From NCBI RefSeq assembly GCF_029784165.1, contig NC_073696.1, forward strand, positions 231,645,771-231,709,770: DNA of 64,000 nucleotides. Reading direction: 5' to 3'. The position numbers were made by a program, and so were the translations under genes. The DNA is from Wyeomyia smithii. Lineage: Eukaryota > Arthropoda > Insecta > Diptera > Culicidae. The notes under the pieces were generated by a model that ran no database searches, had not been told where the DNA came from, and saw only the letters and a program-made list of their open reading frames with translations. Each line of letters begins with the position of its first letter. Within the stretch, counting starts at the first letter, position 1. Of the stretch, positions 35,801-48,369 are shown in pieces.

Positions 35801-36369
35801 GAAACCAACGAATGTTCACACTCTGTTGGCTATTAATTGGTTTAAAGTAGTTATTGGGAAACAGATATCGAATACTATTTTAACCAATTTCCAAGTGATA
35901 GTTATCAATTTCCATGTGATTACATTTGGGCTTTTTAAATTTGCTTTTGGAATCGAAACACATTCATTCGATGGTGTCCGAAATCCACGAGAATTTGGAC
36001 AACGTAACCAGAATTTAAAACTCGAGAACCTAGAAGACGACAGAAACGCGGACGAGAATGGTTTAGACTGTGATCTACTGATACAGGTGCTGTTAAAAAA
36101 GGAAACTCAAAAAGATTACAACGGTGGTCCCTTTCAATAAATGTAAATTATACCAACTCTCGCGGTCATCCAAGCGTACACGGAATAATTTAAATAAACA
36201 ATCAGACAATCCCGGTCTTCAACCGGAAACCCCAACGCCCTTGCAATTACAGTTAAATTTCGTTCTCAATCCTCTCACTAGGAAGAGATTCTCTGCTAGT
36301 TTTTTGCAAAAAAAAAACAAGCGAACCGAAGGCATGGTACTCTTTAGCCAGTTGTGACACATTTGAGCG
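35801..36369. other. Weak ORFs, no supported gene
   Basis: Two overlapping plus-strand frames (35799-36140 and 36124-36357) are open but match no domain I know; composition is not clearly coding. Confidence 0.3.
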
Positions 36370-36672
36370 TTAATAATTGAAACCCTTCTTTTGCCAGAAG
36401 GACAACGCTCCCGTCGCCTCCGCCGCGCCCTTAAAATTTATCTCATCATTAAAAAGCACTTTCGCCAATGACGAAGGATGTGTAGGATAAAAATGTCCCA
36501 TTTTCAACCGTGAGTCACGTTTTTCTTCTTTTGTGGGTGATTTTATGTGCTCCCGCCAGTAGTGGTAGCGGACCGTTAGCTCTGGTTCTTCTACCAAGAG
36601 TGCCAAACGCAGAGCATCATAAATACAATTTTGATCCCTAATTCCTGTGGACTTTTTCTCGTTTGCAACCAT
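36370..36672 (-). CDS. Unrecognised 100-residue ORF, possible coding relic
   Basis: ATG-initiated and uninterrupted: ALRLALLVEEPELTVRYHYW, REHIKSPTKEEKRDSRLK, MGHFYPTHPSSLAKVLFND. Balanced, protein-like composition with a hydrophilic helix, better than most shadow frames here. An overlapping minus frame continues upstream (36591-36797), consistent with a frameshift in a longer ancestral ORF. No family recognised. Confidence 0.3.
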   Translation of the reverse strand: MVANEKKSTGIRDQNCIYDALRLALLVEEPELTVRYHYWREHIKSPTKEEKRDSRLKMGHFYPTHPSSLAKVLFNDEINFKGAAEATGALSFWQKKGFNY

Positions 36673-36799
36673 GCGTTGTTACGAGCATTTACGCTCGGAG
36701 TGTTGTTGGTGGCACTTTTACGGAGTGCTAATTCCCAACAATGTAAAATTACGAAAATTGAGGAAGGGACCCTGATCTTTCCACCAGGTGGTTCCACTT

Positions 36800-38760
36800 G
36801 TTAATGAAAAGTGATTGAGGTTATTTAAAACGAAAATACTTTAATGTCATTAAATGATGTGGAAAAATGTTTATTGATTGGAAAAATTGTGCCGTACAGC
36901 CCCTGTAGAGCAGATGCCAAGTCATTGATCAGTATTTAAATAATTTATCCTAAACACACCTCCCACCGCAATCCAATCCCACTGCGGTACAGGTTATTAT
37001 TTCATTTACCCACATTTGGCACAACTTGGCCGTCGTCGTTTCCAAACATAGTTATTTTGCTCGGCTGTAGCAAAAGTGATGTAACGAAAGCGATATGCTC
37101 TACTTTACATCCTCCCAAAAGGACATTCTACGGTCCAAGACTAACTCGGTGCCCATTTCATCATTGAAGTAAGCATACTGCCGCTGGTCTGAAGCTCATG
37201 GCAAACCCCTCGAAGCTACTCCCTCTTGCCATTCTACATATCGTCTGATGTTTACACAACCCGAACTCCCAACTAGGGTTATATCTCATTTCTCCCAGAG
37301 GCGGCTAGAGTTTTTGCACCAAACGGATTCATTTCCATACGAATCTCCGCAAATACTGGAGAGTGGGAGCGCGAGGAGTGGTGGTACTGCCATCAGCTTA
37401 GGAAGCTTATTTTTATATGATTTATGATAAACGATAGCGAGTTGCTCCTATCACTGTTGACTTAGTATCCTACTATACTGAAAGAGCATTTTCAGGGTTC
37501 AATTAACTTTCATGTTGCCTGGTTTGGGGGAAAGGGTTAAACTGTTTCATGCTTCGTCTAGTTTCGCAATTTGACTCGATTGGTAGTGCTATGCGGCAAA
37601 TGCAGTTCAAGTATTTCGTTTGCAGTTGATCTTATTACAAAATTTAAAAAACGACATGCCCAGCATCACTGCTGCAGGTTATACTTCTTTCTACCAGCAC
37701 CACCCTCGGGGCATTCAAATTTCTCTGCCCTAGATGGAAAGCAACCCGTTTTTGCTGGTTCGCTACTTATGCATTCTTGATAGCGTGCTTAATATATGAT
37801 GAGCCCATCGGATACGGAATTTCGGGTCTGGTTTGTGCTTGTTACTTGTTCAAAGCCTCAGTCTTAACCTAAGAATACTACTTCGGATAAAGTTCACAGT
37901 TTGTACGTGATCAGTTATCACGTCAGCTTATCGCACGTTCTTTGGTTGAAATTGAACGAAAAAAAAAACATAGTGCTTCATTATTTATGTTTTGTCTTAT
38001 CAGTTTTTACTCGCAGGGGTGACCATCACCGACATTTAGGTTTAGCATGGATAATACAAGTGGATGTTATTTAAAGCAGCAGAAATGAATGCATAACAAA
38101 CAAAGCGGGAATGAAGGAAGTTTGCGATTTCTTCCTGTGGATAACATTTACAAAATGCAGATAGACCCGAACCACTTTACAGAGGAATATTAATTAAGTA
38201 TCCTCTCTTTCGTTCTGGAGCGTTCGAGTACTAGTAAGTTATAAGTTGTAAGTGAATATTAATTTAGTGCAGCTAAATCAGTGAAATGTTTATCTTTTCT
38301 CAAAGGTTACTCCAGACTAAAACTTAAGTTTTCAAAGCATTCAGGCATACCCGGAGACTTACAACTAAATTATGAAAGTTATGCAACTCGATTCATGTTC
38401 TGTGAAATGTTCTATTAAATCTGTAAATCATACCAAAACTGAACTCTACGGCTAATCACAAATCTAACAAAAAAATATTAATTTAGAGATTCCACTATGA
38501 ATGACACCTATTTTGCAACGCTGCTACTTAGTTAGGACCGTCTTTTATTTAAAAAAAAAAAATAGGACCATCTTAGTGGCCGTCAAGGCGAACAGTTCCC
38601 TTCGAACTGAGTTGGACCCCACCAGTGGTAATCTAATTCAGATATCGTTGTTGGAATACAGCCCGAAATTGGACGTGAACGGCACTGGGGACCATTAGAA
38701 GCCGTTGGAAGGGACCATTGGAAGACTTGAAAGCCGTTGGGTGCTGCCGATAGTTTAAGT
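36800..38760. other. No gene seen
   Basis: Mostly unique-looking sequence with no domain, RNA gene or terminal repeats recognised. Short plus-strand ORFs at 37571-37780 and 38501-38698 are not convincing. Confidence 0.4.
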
Positions 38761-38763
38761 ATA

Positions 38764-38930
38764 GTGTGTCGTATATCAAGCGTGTGTGTCTGAGTAGCGT
38801 CTGGGTGTGTGAATAGCGTGTGTGTGTATGTGTAGGTAACGTGTGTGTGTGTATGTGTGTGTGTGTGTGTGCGTGTAAGTAACGTAGTGTGTGTGTGTGT
38901 GTGTGTGAGTAGTGTGTGTGTAAGCATGCT
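38764..38930. repeat. (GT)n microsatellite, interrupted
   Basis: Runs of GT broken by AGTA and ACGT words; on the minus strand it produces a meaningless Thr-His-rich ORF. Confidence 0.9.
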
Positions 38931-38985
38931 TGTCATTCTCCTCAGTATGTGAAAGGAGAAGAGAAAAAATTCACCGCGCACTTCT

Positions 38986-40011
38986 CTTCCAGTTAGGGTT
39001 TGCATTATTCCCGAGAATAGATTTCCCGGGAAACGGGAATGAAAAATCTCATTTCCCGGGAATTTTCGGGAACCGGGAAAGGAAAAAATCCTTAGCAAAA
39101 ATGAGATTTCAAATAATGTTTATTGATAAAAAGTTTCAAACAATCGTTTACAATTTAATTATCAATTGAAAAACAAAATTTATTCAACTTCACTCCAGAA
39201 ATTCATGAACAATCGTCTATCAATCGCCTCAGTTCCATTGACAGTTTTTCGTTAGGCCCAAATAATGTAGTTCCCTTCTGTAAAACTTTGCTTAAGATCG
39301 CTGAATCACCGCTGGTGTCTGATTTCTAAAATACTTCTAAATCACCGATTCCAGCTCTTGCTACATTTCATTAGAAACTGAAGAGTCCAATACTTTTAGT
39401 TTGTTGAAGATAAAGCTGAGTGTTTGGCAACCAGATTTTAGAGCATTTGAATGCCTTCGTAATTAATGTGAAACCGCGGCCACGACCCAAGTTACACTGA
39501 CTGAGTTTTATTAATTTATTTATTAATGGTCGCATTGATTTACGGGTTTCAATTTTTTTTATTAATCTACAGGTTTCAAAATTTTCTGTCAATAATCAAA
39601 GAAAAAATCAAGCAACTATCCGCTTAGTAGTAAACTCACTAGCAAAAAAATATATGAGACGAAGAAAATATTTCTTAATTTATCGTTTACTGAATAAGAC
39701 AACATATATTTTTGACAAATAGATTAAGCAAATAATTTGATATTACACGGCACGCAAATATTGATCGTCGTTTCAAGCAAATATTTGCTTGGTATAATGC
39801 ACACTATGAAGCTGCTCTACACTTCTACGACGTTAGTTTCGTGTTTTGATACGATATTTAGTTTTATTGCAATATTGTAAGGAAAATTTTCCGAGGAGCT
39901 CGGGAATCCCGGGATCCCGGGAATCAATATTCCTATTCCCGGGATCCGGGAATCCCGGGAAAAGGCAATTCCCGGGAAATCGTTCCCGGGATTGCAAACC
40001 CTACTTCCAGT
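38986..40011. mobile_element. hAT non-autonomous element rich in TTCCCGGGAA
   Basis: The element (38994-40003) begins TAGGGTTTGCA and ends TGCAAACCCTA, with a perfect 8-bp target duplication CTTCCAGT on each side. Both subterminal regions repeat the palindrome TTCCCGGGAA or parts of it many times, while the 800-bp centre is AT-rich and non-coding. Confidence 0.93.
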
Positions 40012-40600
40012 ATGTGCCTGCGTGTAGCAAATGCTTTCACCACACTGCTTCTTTCTCACTCCAAAGTGCCTCAACCAGCTTACAGAGAGACAAACACACT
40101 TCCAGCTCACCCCACATCTGATAGAAACAAGAAGGGTGAATCACTCTACAGAGAAAACGCAGAAGTGCACAACAGTGTCCACTGGCGAGTAGTCCGGAAG
40201 GTGAAAAAAACCTACCGGGAAAAATGTAGTCCTCGTAAAGCTACGAACGAATTCCACCAGAGTAAATTCGACCGGCACGAGCAACGCAGTCTATTTTTTT
40301 CTCCCAATGTCTTTTCCTCTTGTCATGCTAAAGAAACCAACGTGAAACGCACCGCAGACAGCTCTGCAGTGTAATTATTGTGCTTGAAGTCCACACGTGT
40401 GAGAAAGTACACCATAGTTCATTGTCTCGCAAGAGAGAGATTTCAGATTTCACCGCAGTGCGTTCAGGTAGCTCCAACAGATGAAAATCGTTTGTCGCTC
40501 TCTTCTAACATGAGCGTATTGATTTGCTCTTTAGTGTGACAGCAGTTGTCTCCGCAGTGTAAGAGGTTCTCCTGCACTCTAGAGGTTTACTGAGGAGAAA
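40012..40600. other. No gene seen
   Basis: Unique sequence; the plus-strand ORF at 40012-40374 is open for 120 codons but has no recognisable motif. Confidence 0.35.
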
Positions 40601-40607
40601 AGACAAG

Positions 40608-40800
40608 CATGTGTGTAAGTAGTGTGTGTGTGTGTGAGTAGTTTGTATGTGTGAGTAGTGTGTGTGTGAGTGTTTGAGTAGTGTGTGTGTGTGAGAGAGA
40701 GAGTAGTGTGTGTGTGAGTTGGGTGTGTATGTGTGTGAGTAGTGTGTGTGTATTTGTGTGTGTATTTCGTGTGTGTATGTGTGTATAACATGTGTGTGCA
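40608..40800. repeat. (GT)n microsatellite, interrupted
   Basis: GT runs separated by GAGTAGT words; resembles the tract at 38764 in interruption pattern. Confidence 0.9.
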
Positions 40801-41228
40801 AAAATGCATTTATCCGAGGTAAATTTATTTATGACAGAATACTTCTATAGACAACAAGTTAATTATTTTTCCTATTAGTACTTCAATTGTTATTTCTATG
40901 ATAGTGACCATAATTTTATGCTAGTTATTTTCAGCACTGAGCTTGTTTTACGTTTATTTGTAACAATGGACTGACCAAAATTCATATTTTTCTTATCAAT
41001 TTAGCAACAAAGAGCTTTGTCTTGCGATTTTTCAAAAGCACCGGGTATGTGAAGAAGTTTTTGATAAAAAATTACATGGGACTGTTGTGCATTTATGGGC
41101 TGTTCATGTGGGTATTGGTATTTGTATGCTGTGGTCTATGACAGGTGTATGTGGTTTTTTTTTTTGAAATGCTCATGGATTACTGTGTATGGTATTTGTA
41201 CGTTTGGTATGTGTTATATACTATGGCT

Positions 41229-43135
41229 TATACTATGGCTGACTGTGATTCTGACCATCTTCCAATAACTTTTCCTTTATCACATGAGTCAGTTTTAAAC
41301 CCTATGAGCTCTGTTTTTAATTATCACAACGCTAATTGGGAAAGATATAAAACTCATATTGAAAATGATTTCAATAATGAGCTGGATTTGCAAAACCGAG
41401 TAAATATTGATTCCGCTTTGGAAGCATTGAAATGTGTAATTATTGTAATATCAACGTTCTCGTGACCCTGTTTTTAAAACTACTTATGAAGATTTACAAA
41501 AAGAGATTAAACATAGATTTACTCTTCTGAGAAATCAAAATTTTGAGACTAAAGTTGAAAAAATGAAACCATATTCAAAACCCTTTTGGAAGCTGTCGAA
41601 GATTCTTAAAAAACCTTCAAAACCTATTCCAGTTTTGAAAGATGGTGAACGTTTTCTTGTATCCAATGAACAAAAGGCTCAAAGACTTGCTCAACAGTTT
41701 GAGAGTGTTCATAATTCAAATTTGAATTTTGTGAGTCCAATTGAAAATGAAGTCACACGTCAATTTGATTTAATTTCTTCCCAGATTTTTTTACCTACAG
41801 AAATTCTTGAAACTAACTTGAATGAAATTAAATCAATTATTAAAGCTTTCAAAAATATGAAAGCACCTGGTGACGATAAAATTTTTAACATATTAATCAA
41901 ACATCTCCCTGAGTGCACAATGGAATTTTTAGTAAAATTATTCAACAGTTGCTTCAAAATTGCTTGTTTTTCCAAATTATGGAAAAATGCAAAAATTTCT
42001 CCAATTTTAAAGCCGGATAAGAATATAGCTGAGGTTTCAAGTTGTCGACCAATCAGTTTGCTTTCTTCAATAAGCAAACTGTTTGAGAGAATTATCCTTA
42101 ACAGAATGATGTCACATATCAACGAAAATTAAATTTCTGCAGATGAACAGTTTGGATTTCGCCGTGGGCATTCCACTACTCATCAATTGCTCAGAGTTAC
42201 TAATATGATACGAGCTAACAAATCCGAAGGTTATTCCACTGAAGCTGCTCTTTTAGACACAGAAAAAGCATTCGACAGTGTTTGGCCTAAAGGTTTGATT
42301 GCGAAATTGCAAACATTTAATTTTCCAATTTTCCTAATCAAAATTTTAAAAAATTATCTTACAGATCGAGCTCTGCAGGTTGTCTATCAGATTTCAAAAT
42401 CTGATAGATTTCCTGTCAGAGCAGGTGTGCCTCAAGGTTCAGTCTTGGGTCCAGTCCTGTACAACATATTCACTTCAGATCTTCCTGATTTGCCTCCAGG
42501 ATGTCATTGTTCTGCGATGATACAAGCATTTCCGTAAAAGGAAATAGCCTTCGTGTTATATGTAGTCGATTGCAGAAAAGTTTAGATATTTTTTCTTCCT
42601 ACTTGCAAAAGTGGAAAATCTCTCCCAATGCTTCTAAAACTCAAATGATAATTTTTCCTCATAAGACTAGGGCTTTTTTCCTTAAGCCAAACAATAATCA
42701 CGTTATCAAGATGAATGGGGTTATTTTAAGTTGGTCTGACAAGGTTTAGTACTTGGGACTAATTTACGATAAAAAACTTATTTTCAAAGAGCACATTGAG
42801 AATATACAAGCCAAATGCATCAAATATACGAGATGTTTATATCCTCAACTTTTGATTTACAAACAAATTTTAATAGCAGCAATGCTTTATGCTGTACCGA
42901 TCTGCTCAAGTTGCTGTTCAACAAGGAAGAAAACGCTCCAAAGGATTCAGAATAAAATTTTGAAAATGATTTTGAAGCATCCTCCTTGGTTTGGTACACT
43001 CGAATTACATAGACTTACTGGTGTTGAACCATTAGAAGCTATGTCAAATAAAATTATTAACAATTTTCGACAAAAATCGTTGCAATCCTCAATTGCAACG
43101 ATAAGCTCTTTTTATAGCCAATAGCAATCAAGGGG
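41229..43135 (+). mobile_element. Juan-like (jockey clade) non-LTR retrotransposon, 5'-truncated
   Basis: Plus strand. It starts in the endonuclease C terminus (DCDSDHLPITFPLSHE), continues through MKAPGDDKIFNILIKHLPE, a stop at 42130 inside NEN*ISADEQFGFRRGHSTT, then LLDTEKAFDSVWPKGL, RAGVPQGSVLGPVLYNIFTS, a frameshift, the catalytic FCDDTS, SSYLQKWKISPNASKTQM, a stop before YLGLIYDKKL, and the 3' end SLQSSIATISSFYSQ. It would act in target-primed reverse transcription but is dead through at least two stops and two frameshifts. The same family as 109-1490. Family name from memory. Confidence 0.87.
43076..43102 (+). other. Conserved hairpin at 3' end of the Juan-like ORF
   Basis: ATCGTTGCAAT-CCTCA-ATTGCAACGAT, identical arms to 265-291 in the opposite-strand copy. 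Confidence 0.6.
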
Positions 43136-44630
43136 GTTGTATGCCTTTTTAGTTTAAAAAAAACCGAAAAATTTTTTATTGCGTTATCTTCAAATACAAC
43201 ATCTTGAGAACATTTTCACAAATTTCCATAAAGATCTGAGCAATAGGAAGAAAGATAGAGCGATTCGCAGCGCGCCTCATCACGGCCGCATAAGCTAAAC
43301 TTGAAACTTTACACGCGATTATCTCGGAATAGTGTTTTCCGAAAAATGACTTTGCCGTGGTCCTGACTGCGGGAAAACTACTGAACCGATTTCCTTCATC
43401 TTTTTTTTTTAAATTTTTGTTATTAAATACGCCGGTCCTTGAACGATCGCTTTTTGAAACATACAGTTACATTTTGCCGCAAAAAAATTTTTAATGCAAT
43501 TTTTAGCGCTCAAAACGTGCATTTTTTTAAGAAAAACCGGGCACTGAAAACAAAATATTCATAAAAGCGTTCAAAAATTTAAATAATAGTTTTTCAATTA
43601 TTTTAATATGAAGTATGCCTACAAAAACTACATTTTCGTGAACCACAAATTAAGAGCTTTCGATTGATGTATATATCATCGTTGTCCGATTCATTTGAAG
43701 CGAAATCATTTTCAGAGATGACTTGACTCAGTTTTCTGAAAATTTCTCAGAAATTACTCAACCACAAATTACCACAAATTGGATTTCGAAACCACAAATT
43801 AACCACTAAATATTGGTGCTAAAAGAATTAAAAAAAAAACTCTGTCAAGCCATCTTGAAATGAGCCCCCTTTTTAACGAGTAGGTTTAAATCCCTACGAA
43901 TGATAAGTCCTAATTGCAAAAGCAAACAAATCCCAACAATTTAAATTACAAATTTCTAACAGTGTTGAGAAGTCACCATTTGTGATTGTGCACACATACT
44001 CATTATTCACTAATATTTATCATAAATACTTAAGCTACCAACAAATCCCCCCTTTAAAAAAAAGCATATCGATCCCAGTGTGTTTTCGTAGTATCGCGAT
44101 AGGCTGCAAATAATTTATTGTCGCCACCCATTCGACGAAAATGTTTTTTTAATTAGATAATGAAGTTTCGTCTGAAATATAGTACCTATCACCTAAAGCC
44201 ATAAAGGTATTATTATTTAAATCATCAATGTGTTCGTTCACTTGTTTTGTATTTTCATTTTTTGATCTATTGTGATATTGCCCAGGTGTTTTCTGTACTC
44301 CGCACTTCATATTATTGGCAGTATCATTATTGAAGTGAATGATACGCTTTTTTTATTTATATTCGTGCATGTGTGTGAGAGTTTACCCTTTCATTTCAAG
44401 CTTACTGCTCTACTATACCGCCGAGGCTTTTTTTTCTATCCTACCAATATCGCCAAATCACAATTCCCTGAACTGAGGCTACACCTAACGTTCCTCTCTG
44501 GCCAGGTTTATTCTAAGACGGACTTATTATGTCAAGAGGAAGGAGTCTTATCGAAACCTCGTTCCTCGTGCCAATCTCGTTCCTCCTACCAACACCGCGT
44601 CATAATTACAATTTCCTGAAGAGAACTATT
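43136..44630. other. Old dispersed repeats, no gene seen
   Basis: AT-rich. 'aaccacaaatta' recurs at about 43640-43805, and 43200-43420 has the low-complexity look of a decayed transposon end. The plus-strand ORF at 44272-44619 has no recognised domain. Confidence 0.35.
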
Positions 44631-44632
44631 AT

Positions 44633-45736
44633 AGCGTGCTGAATCGAAACCCGTACAGTATCGAAATCCGTACACCTTGATGTTTTTCTTCAGTTTTAAG
44701 CATTACAAAAATGAAAATTCATATGATAGTTACATGTTCATGTACGTTGAGCTGTTGGCCTTCTGTTAAATTAAACTATGCGCCAGTAGGCCAATAAAAA
44801 TATTAAAAATAATAAATCAATCGTGAATCGGTTTCAGTTGTCATTTCGTTGTATCGTTAGAAAATTTACTAAGGGAACGTTTTTCAGGTAAAAACATTTT
44901 TCAAGCGGGATATAAGTGTTTTACTCTGTGAATCTTTTTGAAATTGATGGAGAAGGTAAGTCTTTGTCATTTTTGAGCTGTATATTGTCTGGTAAATAGT
45001 GTAAACTGTATTTATTCAATAAAAACTGTGCCGTACGGGTTTTGATCCTTGTTAATTGCTCGAATCGAAATCCGTACAGCGTGTGTATCATGCATATATT
45101 GTTGAAAACAAGAAGATGTTTTCAGCATATAATGGAAGAAAACAAATATAAATATACGGCAAACAATTTCGAAGGAGCTGTGACTGAGGTAGGCAAGGGA
45201 AAGTCATACCGGGAAGCTTCGATAGGTTCCGGCGTTCCGGTTACTACAATAAGGGGTGCCGCAACGAAACGCTACGGAAATTGCACTATTTCAGTTGATA
45301 TAAAATATTAGAAAACCGTGTGAGACTTTATAAACCAATTGATCCTCAAGATATATTTATTCGTAAATTCAAAGATAAATTATAAATAAAAGATGTTCAT
45401 TTATGTACTTCTATATCTATACGGATTTTGATTCATTTCTGTATGGACTTTGATCCAGTCTATATCGCGTGTGTGCGGATTTCGATTCAAAAGTGTACGG
45501 GTTTTGATTCAGGCAAAAAACTGTGTACGGATTTCGATTCAAGACATGTTCTATTTAAACATGATTTTTTCGAGTTTCAGAGTGATTTTAATCATTTTGC
45601 GTGAAAATAGTGATAAAATATAAGTAGACCTACAAGTAAACATGTCAGTTTAAAGCAATATGTGATTTCTTGATTTTATATTGACCGTCAAAGATTATCA
45701 TGTGCTTAGGTGTACGGATTTCGATCCAGCACGGTA
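44633..45736 (+). mobile_element. Pogo-like DNA transposon, deletion derivative
   Basis: The element (44635-45734) is bounded by TA (44633-44634 and 45735-45736). Its ends are GCGTGCTGAATCGAAACCCG and, inverted, CCGTGCTGGATCGAAATCCG, and the motif GTACGGATTTCGATTC recurs several times inside. It retains only the DNA-binding part of a transposase. Confidence 0.8.
45132..45311 (+). CDS. Psq/pogo-type helix-turn-helix ORF (59 residues)
   Basis: MEENKYKYTANNFEGAVTEV followed by GKGKSYREASIGSGVPVTTI and RGAATKRYGN. This is the N-terminal HTH of pogo/Tigger transposases, also used by Pipsqueak-type proteins: an 'AVxxVxxGKSxREAS' first helix and 'GVPxTTIR' recognition helix. The DDE catalytic domain is missing. 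It lies centrally in an element with intact TA-flanked ends, so it is probably a remnant that could still bind the ends; expression is unknown. Confidence 0.65.
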   Translation: MEENKYKYTANNFEGAVTEVGKGKSYREASIGSGVPVTTIRGAATKRYGNCTISVDIKY

Positions 45737-45975
45737 CGTTACTTAGAACAATTTTATTATAGGAGGGACTTTCTTGCTAGGATGAAAGTCAGCAAGGCCA
45801 AGGGTACTATAGAATTCAGCTTGAAGGAAGGGTATGTAGTAGAGAGCCCGAGAATGAACCCATGTTAAAGTCCTTTGACAACCAAATGGCCTGATTCTAC
45901 TAAGATTCGAGCCCACGACCACTCGCTTATCAAAGTGGACTCTGTAACCTTGCGGCTACGAAGCTGCTCTTTGTA
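45737..45975 (-). mobile_element. tRNA-derived SINE
   Basis: Minus strand: 'gtagccgcaaggttacaga' at the 5' end, a B-box-like GGGCTCGAATC (45909-45919) and an AT-rich 3' end. It directly abuts the pogo-like element. Target duplication not found, so the edges are approximate. Confidence 0.6.
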
Positions 45976-48369
45976 TTTGTATTTTCAATACTATCATATA
46001 ATTGAATAAAGGTATCTGGTGTCGTTATGAAAAGTTAAATACCTAAATTATTATGAGTGATTGAAAGTTTAAGTGAAATTTATTGCCTTCAATAAGCTAT
46101 TTCGCATGGGGCTACAAATTCATCACACCAAAACACTTTCTTCTTGAAAAATTAATCGTAAATCGAAATTCTTCGTAAACTAAATTACCTCCTGAATCTA
46201 ACATTCTATTTTTCCTTTCCAGGTATGGTATACAAAATGAAATGCTAATTGGTAATATTCTACGAGCTCAATTGGGACATTTGTCATAAGCGTTTTAAAA
46301 TATTGTGCTACTTAGGTATTTCACCATTTCAACAAACAGTTTTTCAAATCATACTATATGCATGTATATGGAGAAGAAGAGTGAAACGTTGTCGAACAAA
46401 ACAATCACTAAATTGTCCAAAGCATCATTCCGCAATTACCTAATTGAATCGGTACCATATTCAGTATTCGCTCTGGAGCTAATAACAGATTGCTACAAAC
46501 AAGCTATTTTTAGCAAACTAACTGCACATATTGGTCGCTGCTACTAGTCGGGGTTACGACCATGAATGAAATTCAATTTCCTATTCGGATGCGATCTTGC
46601 ATGAACAGTTATCTATATCTCCATATGTCCATACTCACGGTCACTTCCGGTATTGGTAATTAGGATAATGGACTGAGGTAACCGTCGCCCAGAAATGAAA
46701 CTTTCAAACGAATGGTTCTTGTTACATACCATTCCAGTTAGTTAAAAATTTGAACTGACTGGGATGAATTTGCTAGTTTATTTATACATAAGATAATTTA
46801 AATGAATTTTCAATTATGAAACAAATTCCATGAATATCGCTTACTGGTTTCAAATCAAAACCCGAGCAGGAGAAAATATCATTATAATATCACAACCAGA
46901 TATTGGAAATATACCTCATTTTGATCTTAATATGGTTTACATAGTTGGTAAAATAACAAAAAATAATACCATAATATTGTTCCTCCAAGACTATATGAAT
47001 AACAAAGCTTGAATTTTCAATAACAAACCAAGAACTTGCATTAAAAATCACGAAAATGACTAATTCAGATATTTTTAACTTATTGAACACTGAATGCATA
47101 ACTGATACATTATAAATTATCAATATCGAACAATTTTCACTTAAAAACTTACTTTTAATCAGATATTTTGAAATCATCTCAAATATCTCATTGAAGGCAT
47201 AGCGAGATATGATATCAAAATTTTATGATATTTTCATATGCACGTTTGAAACGTGAATATCTTTCGAATAACACAATAAGTTCTCATAACTAAATATGTT
47301 ATTGATGAGTTATGATTTTGTATCCTCTCCTGCCCGGGAAACCGTAAAAACCTTGAGCCTGTTTTAAGTCAAGCACTTGAACAAGGTCGCGTGGAGGCAG
47401 TAAACTTCAAAGTTCGATTAGCATACATTGCCTTTGGGTTGGAAAACTGACTCTGCTGATGATGCTGCTAAAAATAGCACGAACGTTGCCACCAGGGTTC
47501 CCTTTTGTTATGGAAAGCTAAAAGATGAGCCTGTTATGGTGTTACTTTCTGCCAACAATGACTTTCATTGTCCGTTCGCGGGTGCTTCAGGCTGTCACTC
47601 AATTCGGGCGAGCCGGAAAGTATTGATAATTTTGATAATGTTTTTCACGGCGGGATCAATGGGTTTAGTTCGAAAGTGAAATCCCACGTTTCACAACGAT
47701 AAGCGTGATGCTGGAAGGCTAATTCTTCTTTACAAGTAATTTTTTAACTATATTGTTTTATCGAAAAGGTGGCATCAGTCGGTTTAGGTTTAATAATAAA
47801 TTCTGAAAATATTCGTGTTAAATGTAATGTTTCAATGTTTTAAATAATCATAAAAAGAACCATTAGCGAAAAAATCAAATGCGGTACTGTGTTCTATAAT
47901 GGGCTATCTATAATGTTAACCGGTTCGCAAAAAAGTCTACTCCCTGGAGCAGTTTACATAATTTTATTACTGTCGTATGTTCAGTATTGGATATTTATTG
48001 CAGGGCATTGCTTTACCGAAAAAAGCTCTTTCCGCACAGCTTCACGCCCAATTAATTTTCCGAGAGAGACAGGTCGTTGACCATTTTCACAGGCTGTCCA
48101 CTGAAGCCTATGCTTTGGATGAGCGCCATCAGGATTTACTTGGAAACTGTCGTATCGCGCCCTGTAGCAGCGTTGGAACAACACAACGGGCACCAGGAAA
48201 AGTACCATTTGTTCTGTTCTGTCTGTGTGCTGCACTGCAGCAGAACCGGACGGTATTCACTGTTTTTTTTCTGGCTTCTTTTCTCATGGGTCGAGAATCC
48301 TCTAGAATCTTGCCATCCAATTTGTGAGTAATGGATGGGAAAAGGTTCTCTCCTTGGCTCGGTCGGTTG
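45976..48369. other. No gene seen
   Basis: About 46000-47330 is AT-rich and featureless. About 47380-47700 and 47950-48360 are GC-richer and unique-looking; their ORFs (for example 47428-47679) match no domain I know. Candidate places for undetected exons or regulatory DNA. Confidence 0.35.

Noticed and set aside
38583..39098. 171-codon Thr/His-rich minus-strand ORF
   Set aside because: Translation of the (GT)n tract joined to the hAT element end; no domain.
40505..40809. His/Thr-rich ORFs resembling metal-binding proteins
   Set aside because: They are translations of the (GT)n microsatellite in two frames.
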